Assembly: GCA_039707465.1 (NCBI GenBank)
Contig: CM077647.1
Location: 121,438,610-121,502,609, forward strand
Length of the DNA: 64,000 nt
From: Rhabdophis nuchalis
Lineage: Eukaryota > Chordata > Lepidosauria > Squamata > Natricidae
Direction: 5' to 3'
Numbering within the stretch: the stretch's first letter is position 1; each line of letters begins with the position of its first letter. The notes below the pieces were generated by a model. The model searched no databases. It was not told where the DNA came from and saw nothing but the letters and a program-made list of their open reading frames with translations. Positions 59,035-64,000 of the stretch are shown piece after piece. A program made the translations under genes and the position numbers.

Positions 59035-59720
59035 AAAAGTCTATGCCTTGTCTGTGAAGTCTAATTGTTTTTATTCAGTTATTGACTAAAGTATACCCAA
59101 CTATTGTCATTGCTGTTTCCTTCACAGTTATGAAAGCTTTATTATTTCTTCTACATTAATAGTGTACTGAGTACTATATGCTCCTCTGACTGGAAGTATT
59201 CAGCTTCCTTCTATTTTGTTTCTTTGACACTAAGACTAATACATTCTATTTCATTTTTTCATTCTGCTAAACTTTACCATGCTTGTGCTTTTTACATTTC
59301 ATATTCCTACTGTAATTCCCTCTTTGCAGATTTGGATTTTTTCCCCTGCATAACAAGATAAATACCTGAACACCCCCACTTTAATCCTAATTATATTCTA
59401 AATACCATTTGTACCTGAAAAGATCCTTAGATCATCTTCAGCAGCACAATGATTACTACCTAGCCTAGAGAGATCTATCATCCAACACTATGGGACCAAT
59501 CATTTTATCTTATCTATCTATGTGATTTTTGATGCTGCTTTATATTGGTGACTCTTGTTTTAGCTGGGCAGCTGGGATAACTTTCATGCTTTGGGTGACC
59601 TACTGAGAATACTGATTTTTGTTAGTGTTATGCCACAAAACCATTTGTGGCAATGTTTGTTTAGGATGTCACCATGGCCTATATATTATTTCAGTGTCTT
59701 CAGACTTTCGTCATGAGAAT
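59035..59720 (-). pseudogene. BovB LINE, upstream part (endonuclease region), decayed
   Basis: The sequence right after the duplicate ('attaaaagtctatgccttg') continues the pre-insertion sequence. Degraded phrases such as 'cattccta', 'tacctagcctagagagatct' and 'ggaccaat' fall in the order of the complement of the BovB endonuclease/5' region. The match is weak and the end near 59720 is a guess. Confidence 0.45.
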
Positions 59721-60309
59721 ACTGGTGGCAGTCAAACATTAAAATGTATACTATCTGCACTTCCTTGCATCCCACCTGTCTCCCACCACCAAGTGCTATA
59801 AACAAGATAGTGATCCTCCCATGAACTTTTACTTACTGTATAACTGATGTAGATTCAAAGGGCTTTTACTGTCATTATATTTCTTTTTAAATATACTCCA
59901 CTTCTTTCCTCTATCCAGTTTGGGGTATCAATTTTCTCACCTGAAGGCTAGATTATAGTCTTTGCCTGTTTTGTTTTCAAAACATGGTCCTTTCAACTTT
60001 CTTCTGTGGTGTGCTCCTAATCCCTATCTCCTGTGCCTTTTTCCTTCCGTACCTACAATCTCCAGGAAGCACTTCATATTTGTATATATTCCTTAGTGCC
60101 CTAGAAGATTCAAGTTCTTGTTTTTTGATTCCAGGATAGATAGTGCAGATCTTTTGGACAGTTCAGTAGGCGTGTTTATGCTACAGAATTTCCTGTTATA
60201 TTTTTGTCTGCTGGAATTAGAAATAGATTAGCTGAAACTCAAGAAAGAAAGAAGCAGATATTTTCAAAACTGTAAGCACTTCTAGGCAAGCCAGACAGGA
60301 AACACAACA
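59721..60309. other. unassigned DNA
   Basis: No gene or repeat recognised; may include further BovB 5' sequence. Confidence 0.35.
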
Positions 60310-60500
60310 AGATGAACTAATTCTATTTTATTGTAAGGTTACATTAACAGAAACTTGCAAGTCTGAAAGTACAAACCTTCTGCCTCCACTTTTAACTGAT
60401 CCATTAGAATGGGCCTTCCTAAATGTCTTTCTCTGACTGTTAAGCCCCTGGGAGTTCCTTTTTCTCTTGTCTGCTTGTTGTCTAGGGAACGCCTCTTCTC
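60310..60500 (+). repeat. unclassified dispersed repeat, copy 2
   Basis: Matches 11150-11290 over 'gtctgaaagtacaaacctt' and flanks. This copy extends further right ('gggccttcctaaatgtcttt'). Confidence 0.5.
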
Positions 60501-60710
60501 TTCTTTCCCCAAGGGCATTCACACAATCCATTATAAAAACAAATAAATAAAATAGAACCCTAGAAAATATTTTTGAAAGTAATTGCTAAAACCTGGAAAA
60601 ATCTTCTTTCCAAATTTTATTTTAGTTATGAATTTAGTTCTTTTCAGGGAGGAAAAGTTATATTGAGTTTTGGATCAGAGCAGAGATTTGATGTCTTCCT
60701 CTCTCTAGAA
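60501..60710. other. unique spacer
   Basis: No recognised feature. Confidence 0.4.
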
Positions 60711-60830
60711 CAGTGGTTCTCAACCTTGGCCCACCTGAAGATGCGTGGACTTCAAATCACAGAATTCCCCAGTCAGATTCTGGGAGTTGAAGTCTACACA
60801 TCTTCAGGTGACCAAGGTTGAGAAACACTG
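60711..60830. mobile_element. hAT-type MITE, 'cagtggttctcaacc' family
   Basis: A 120-bp palindrome with ends 'cagtggttctcaaccttgg' and 'ccaaggttgagaaacactg'. The flanks are CTCTAGAA (60703-60710) and CTCTAGAC (60831-60838), one mismatch. The core 'cagaattccccagtcagatt' is shared with the other palindromic MITEs. Confidence 0.93.
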
Positions 60831-60838
60831 CTCTAGAC

Positions 60839-61265
60839 AAACCAGAGTTTTTCCCCCTCTTCTGTGAGTAGACTTATAAACACCAAACTCTATATTTTCC
60901 TTTTGGTGTGAGTAATTTGTAAATTGAATACATTTATAAATGTTGATCCATCTGTTTTCACAGATCAAAAGAATGGAAAAAAATGTAAGACAAAACTCTC
61001 CATAAGTGACTGATAATTTTTCAGTCCATATTTCTATGTATGTACATAGCAACATAGATGTGTTGCTTGACTGCTGTTATTCAGTTTAACTGATGACTTA
61101 ACAGTGTGAACTAATAGGGCACTAGTTTAACCACTTATATCCCCAATCTGCTTTGTGTGAAAGGACTTCCCACTTTATCTTCCAAGAGGTGAGTGTCTTA
61201 TTTTCCATTTGGGGGGAAAGGAATTATGATGACTATTTTTATGTATGATTTCTGCTGTGAGTATG
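60839..61265. other. unique DNA
   Basis: No recognised feature. Confidence 0.4.
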
Positions 61266-61770
61266 GGCGTGATGGCCTACCAAATAAAGACACTGAGCTT
61301 GTCAGTTGGAAAGCTGACAGCTCAGGTTCAAGACCTCAGTACTAAGCAATGGGGTGAGTTCCATTTCTGCCCCAACTCCTGCCTACCTAACAGTTCAAAA
61401 GCATGCAAATATGAATAGATAAACAGATAACACTTTGGTGGGAAGGTAACAGCATTCCATGTACCTTGGCATATAGCTGCTACAACCATATCTATTAGAG
61501 CTGGGTTTTAAATTAATTGTTTTCTCTTTTTAGCACGGGTTAAACTGTTTAATTGTAGTTTTAAATTTTGTAGATTTTTATTGTTTGTATTTTTGGATTT
61601 TAAGTTCCTGTGCGCCACCCTGAGTCTCTTTGTGGGAGATAGGGCGGGATAGAAATTTAATAAAAGTTAAAGTTAGTCTTGCTGGCTGTATGACCATGGA
61701 AATATCTTTGGACAACACTGGTTCCCTGGCTGAGAAACAGAAGTGGACATGACTTGACAGGGGAACCATA
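61266..61770 (+). mobile_element. Sauria-type SINE interrupted by an L2 end
   Basis: The left half (61266-61467) has the tRNA-like head ('actgagcttgtcagttgg', B box 'ggttcaagacc') and body 'ggtgggaaggtaacagcatt'. The right half (61676-61770) resumes with 'ttgctggctgtatgaccatg' and ends 'gacaggggaacc'. The halves fit the SINE at 17868-18206 with about ten bases missing at the break. The intervening 208 bp are L2. Confidence 0.82.
61468..61675 (+). mobile_element. L2-type LINE 3' end inside a SINE
   Basis: From 'ggcatatagctgctacaacc' to the tail 'taaaagttaaagtta'. It closely matches the reverse complement of 3309-3535, so both come from one L2 subfamily. Confidence 0.88.
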
Positions 61771-61802
61771 ACTGCTATGAGTTTATGTGCGCAAAAATGA
61801 AA

Positions 61803-62020
61803 GAACACCAGCAGTGGGATTCACTTACTTTCTCTACCGATTCGCAAATGTGAGCATGCACGCTTCACTTGCCCACACTGTGTCTGCACATGTGCACCAC
61901 CTTCTGCACATGGGCAGTGCTCATGCATTACATCGGGATGGGTGGGCAGAGCCTCCTGCAACTGCCGATACCAGTTAGTCCAAACCAGAGAGAACCGGCT
62001 GAATACCAACCCTGCAGGAC
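61803..62020. mobile_element. possible MITE, 'cagtgggattca' type
   Basis: Ends 'cagcagtgggattcac' and 'gctgaataccaaccctg' look like degraded inverted ends. The interior 'gtgagcatgcacgcttcact' resembles 24170-24240. No target duplication was found. Confidence 0.4.
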
Positions 62021-62199
62021 ACTGATATATCTATAATGGAGAAATAGTTAGATGATGGAAGTAGTGGAAAATGCAAAATTAGCTTATTTGCTTAGAGAAA
62101 GATCAACTGTTACAGACTTTCAGAAGAAATCATGGCAGTTTGAAGACTGCTCTATGAAAAGTGGAACCAACAACAATGGCAGAAAATGAAGGTCTAGTG

Positions 62200-62541
62200 C
62201 AGTGATGGCGAACCTATGGCACCTTTTTTAGGGCACACAAAGCATTGCCCTGTCAGCTCCAGTGCACATATGTGTGCTGGCCAGCTGATTTAGGCCTTCC
62301 TTTAAGGCTGGTTTCACCCTCTGGAGGCTTCAGGGAAGCTCCTGAAGCCTCTAGAGGTGGGGAGGCTGTTTTCACCCTCCCCGGGCTCCTAGAAAGCCTC
62401 TGGTGCCTGGGGAGGGCGAAAAAGGCACACCAAAAGCAGGGGGTCGCGCACCTAGCATTATGGGTGTGGCATACCCACACACAACCCCCATGTGCTCCGC
62501 CCGCTTTTGGCACGCGAGCCAAAAAAGGTTCGCCATCATTG
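62200..62541 (-). mobile_element. hAT-type MITE, 'cagtgatgg' family, copy 3
   Basis: Exact duplicates GTCTAGTG (62192-62199 and 62542-62549). Ends 'cagtgatggcgaacctatgg' and 'aaaggttcgccatcattg'. Orientation is opposite to the copies at 18285 and 28463. Confidence 0.94.
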
Positions 62542-62549
62542 GTCTAGTG

Positions 62550-64000
62550 AATAGACTGGCTCTTCTGAACCTTTCCAGACAAAAAGAGGACGGGATCACC
62601 CTCCTGCACTCTGAATAGTTTCTCCTCAAAAAGAGACTATAATAAAGCAGGTTTTGAGCACTAGGAAATGAGAATACCCATCTTGATCAAAACTAGGGTC
62701 AGCACTTTTTAAAGAACACTAATTTCACAAACTTCCTTTTCTAACCATATTCAGAAATGGTTTGTTAATTACTTTTATGCTATTAGGGATCTTTAGATCA
62801 ACAAACCTATAAATGCTGGTGAATCTATCATCAGTCCTTAATGAAGAAAAAAAATTAATCGTAAATATTTTTTTAAAAAATAAAAAAGAAACCAAATATG
62901 ACTGATCCTAGAATGTTATAAATGGATGAAGGGTACAGATAAACTTGGAATAAGACTTTAAAATTAATTATAAAGAATCCTTCCTGTGGGAAATAGAATT
63001 ATTTGGACTTTTACAAGACAAAATAAAGATAAGTAATTTTGAAAATTGAACACTAGAGGGAACTAAAGGTTGTAATTAAAGGAGGAAAATGCAAAATCTG
63101 ATTAACAGGTAATTAAAAACAATGGAAAACATAATATTGAGAATACTGAAGGACACTTGAAAAATGGAATCAGAAGTTTGTTTCAATTATGTCAACTATG
63201 TGTTTGCTTATATGGATAGATTGTGTACAAAAATGGTTTGAAAAAGTGGCAAATGGAGAACAAATTTTATTTGATAAGAAAGAAATGACATCAAAAGTGG
63301 ATCTTCAAATGACAGGCTATGAAAATAACAGAAAAGGATGCCTCACTGGACATTCAGAATACATAAAATATTCATAATTTAAAAATAAAAAGAGATATAA
63401 AATAACAAACCAAAAGAGTGACCAAGACCTTTTTTATATTGTACTTACAAAGGAGGATTGTCAAAGCTTTGAAGAGTCCTGTAAGAAGCAACAAAAAAAA
63501 ATTAAATCAAATTCTATGAGATTATTTGAAAGGACTAAATATTAAGACTGTTAGAAGAAAGGAATGTAAAGTTAGTTTATTTGATCAATATTAAAATAAG
63601 ATGTATCATTAGTCTTGGTAACCCTTAATAGACTTTCTTCTGATGCTGAGATTTTAAAAAGTTATGCTTTATGGATTTGTTTAAAAATGCAAAATAGGAT
63701 AAAGAGATCATTGGTTGTACATTAGGAGAAGGTAAAAAAATTCAAAACTTGTTTATGCTTGTGTGATAAAGGTTGGAATTTCTGTTCTCTTTCTTTGTAA
63801 TCTTAATTTTTTTCTTTCAGTTTTCTATGTTTTTCTTATCTGCGCCTTTTACTCTTTCTACTCTTCTTTCTTTGTATTAAATTCTACTATAGTCATTAAA
63901 ATCTTTAATTATATTATATTTATTAGTGACTGAAAATCCTTTAAGAACTTTCGCTGGGAAAAAAAAGGGCATGATTGAAATTAAAAAGCGTAGGTAAAGG
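62550..64000. other. AT-rich unique DNA to the window end
   Basis: No gene, RNA or clear repeat recognised. Several A-rich runs are present. Confidence 0.5.

Overview
The window looks like squamate reptile nuclear DNA, most likely from a snake. This is an inference from its repeats: a CR1 LINE 3' end of the type common in snakes, BovB (RTE) LINE fragments, L2 LINEs with pentanucleotide tails, a Sauria-type tRNA-derived SINE, R4/Dong-clade LINEs sitting in (TTA)n tracts, many hAT-type miniature elements with 8-bp target duplications, and a DIRS tyrosine-recombinase retrotransposon. Long microsatellites ((AT)n, (ATCT)n, (CA)n, (TTA)n) fit the same picture. No host protein-coding gene could be recognised. 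The window reads as intergenic or intronic DNA packed with nested transposable elements; two very weak candidate host exons are noted.

Layout. 1-4007: unique DNA with one reverse L2 3' end. 4008-10985: a nearly complete DIRS retrotransposon with inverted terminal repeats, leader, gag-like ORF, RT/RNase H ORF, tyrosine recombinase ORF and an internal complementary region. A 5'-truncated ORF1-only LINE has inserted into its RT with a 19-bp target duplication. 13735-19378: a mosaic of an L2 LINE, a MITE, an 863-bp hAT element filled with CA and GA tracts, a BovB end, a SINE, two back-to-back hAT elements and a CR1 end. 20420-20960: a decayed Ty3/gypsy integrase. 28268-30272: microsatellites and a hAT element. 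31460-34826: three R4-clade LINE copies in one orientation, each bounded by (TTA)n. 42366-45925: a long inverted repeat with a Z-DNA-type loop, then a MITE split by a nearly full-length L2. 46640-48425 and 51885-53838: older L2 and R4 remains. 55375-59720: a decayed BovB split by a full-length ORF1-only LINE. 60300-62541: more hAT elements and a SINE interrupted by an L2 end.

How the parts relate. Autonomous or formerly autonomous elements (DIRS, L2, CR1, BovB, R4, gypsy) are mixed with elements that must borrow enzymes: the SINEs, the hAT MITEs and the ORF1-only LINE. Nesting gives relative ages: BovB is older than the ORF1-only LINE in it; DIRS is older than the truncated ORF1-only copy in it; a MITE is older than the L2 in it; a SINE is older than the L2 end in it. 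The most interesting signals are the seven-copy YY1-like array (about 30-bp period) in the DIRS leader, the ORF1-only LINE family, the repeated R4 insertion at (TTA)n, and the shared NTNTAGNN target pattern of the hAT elements.
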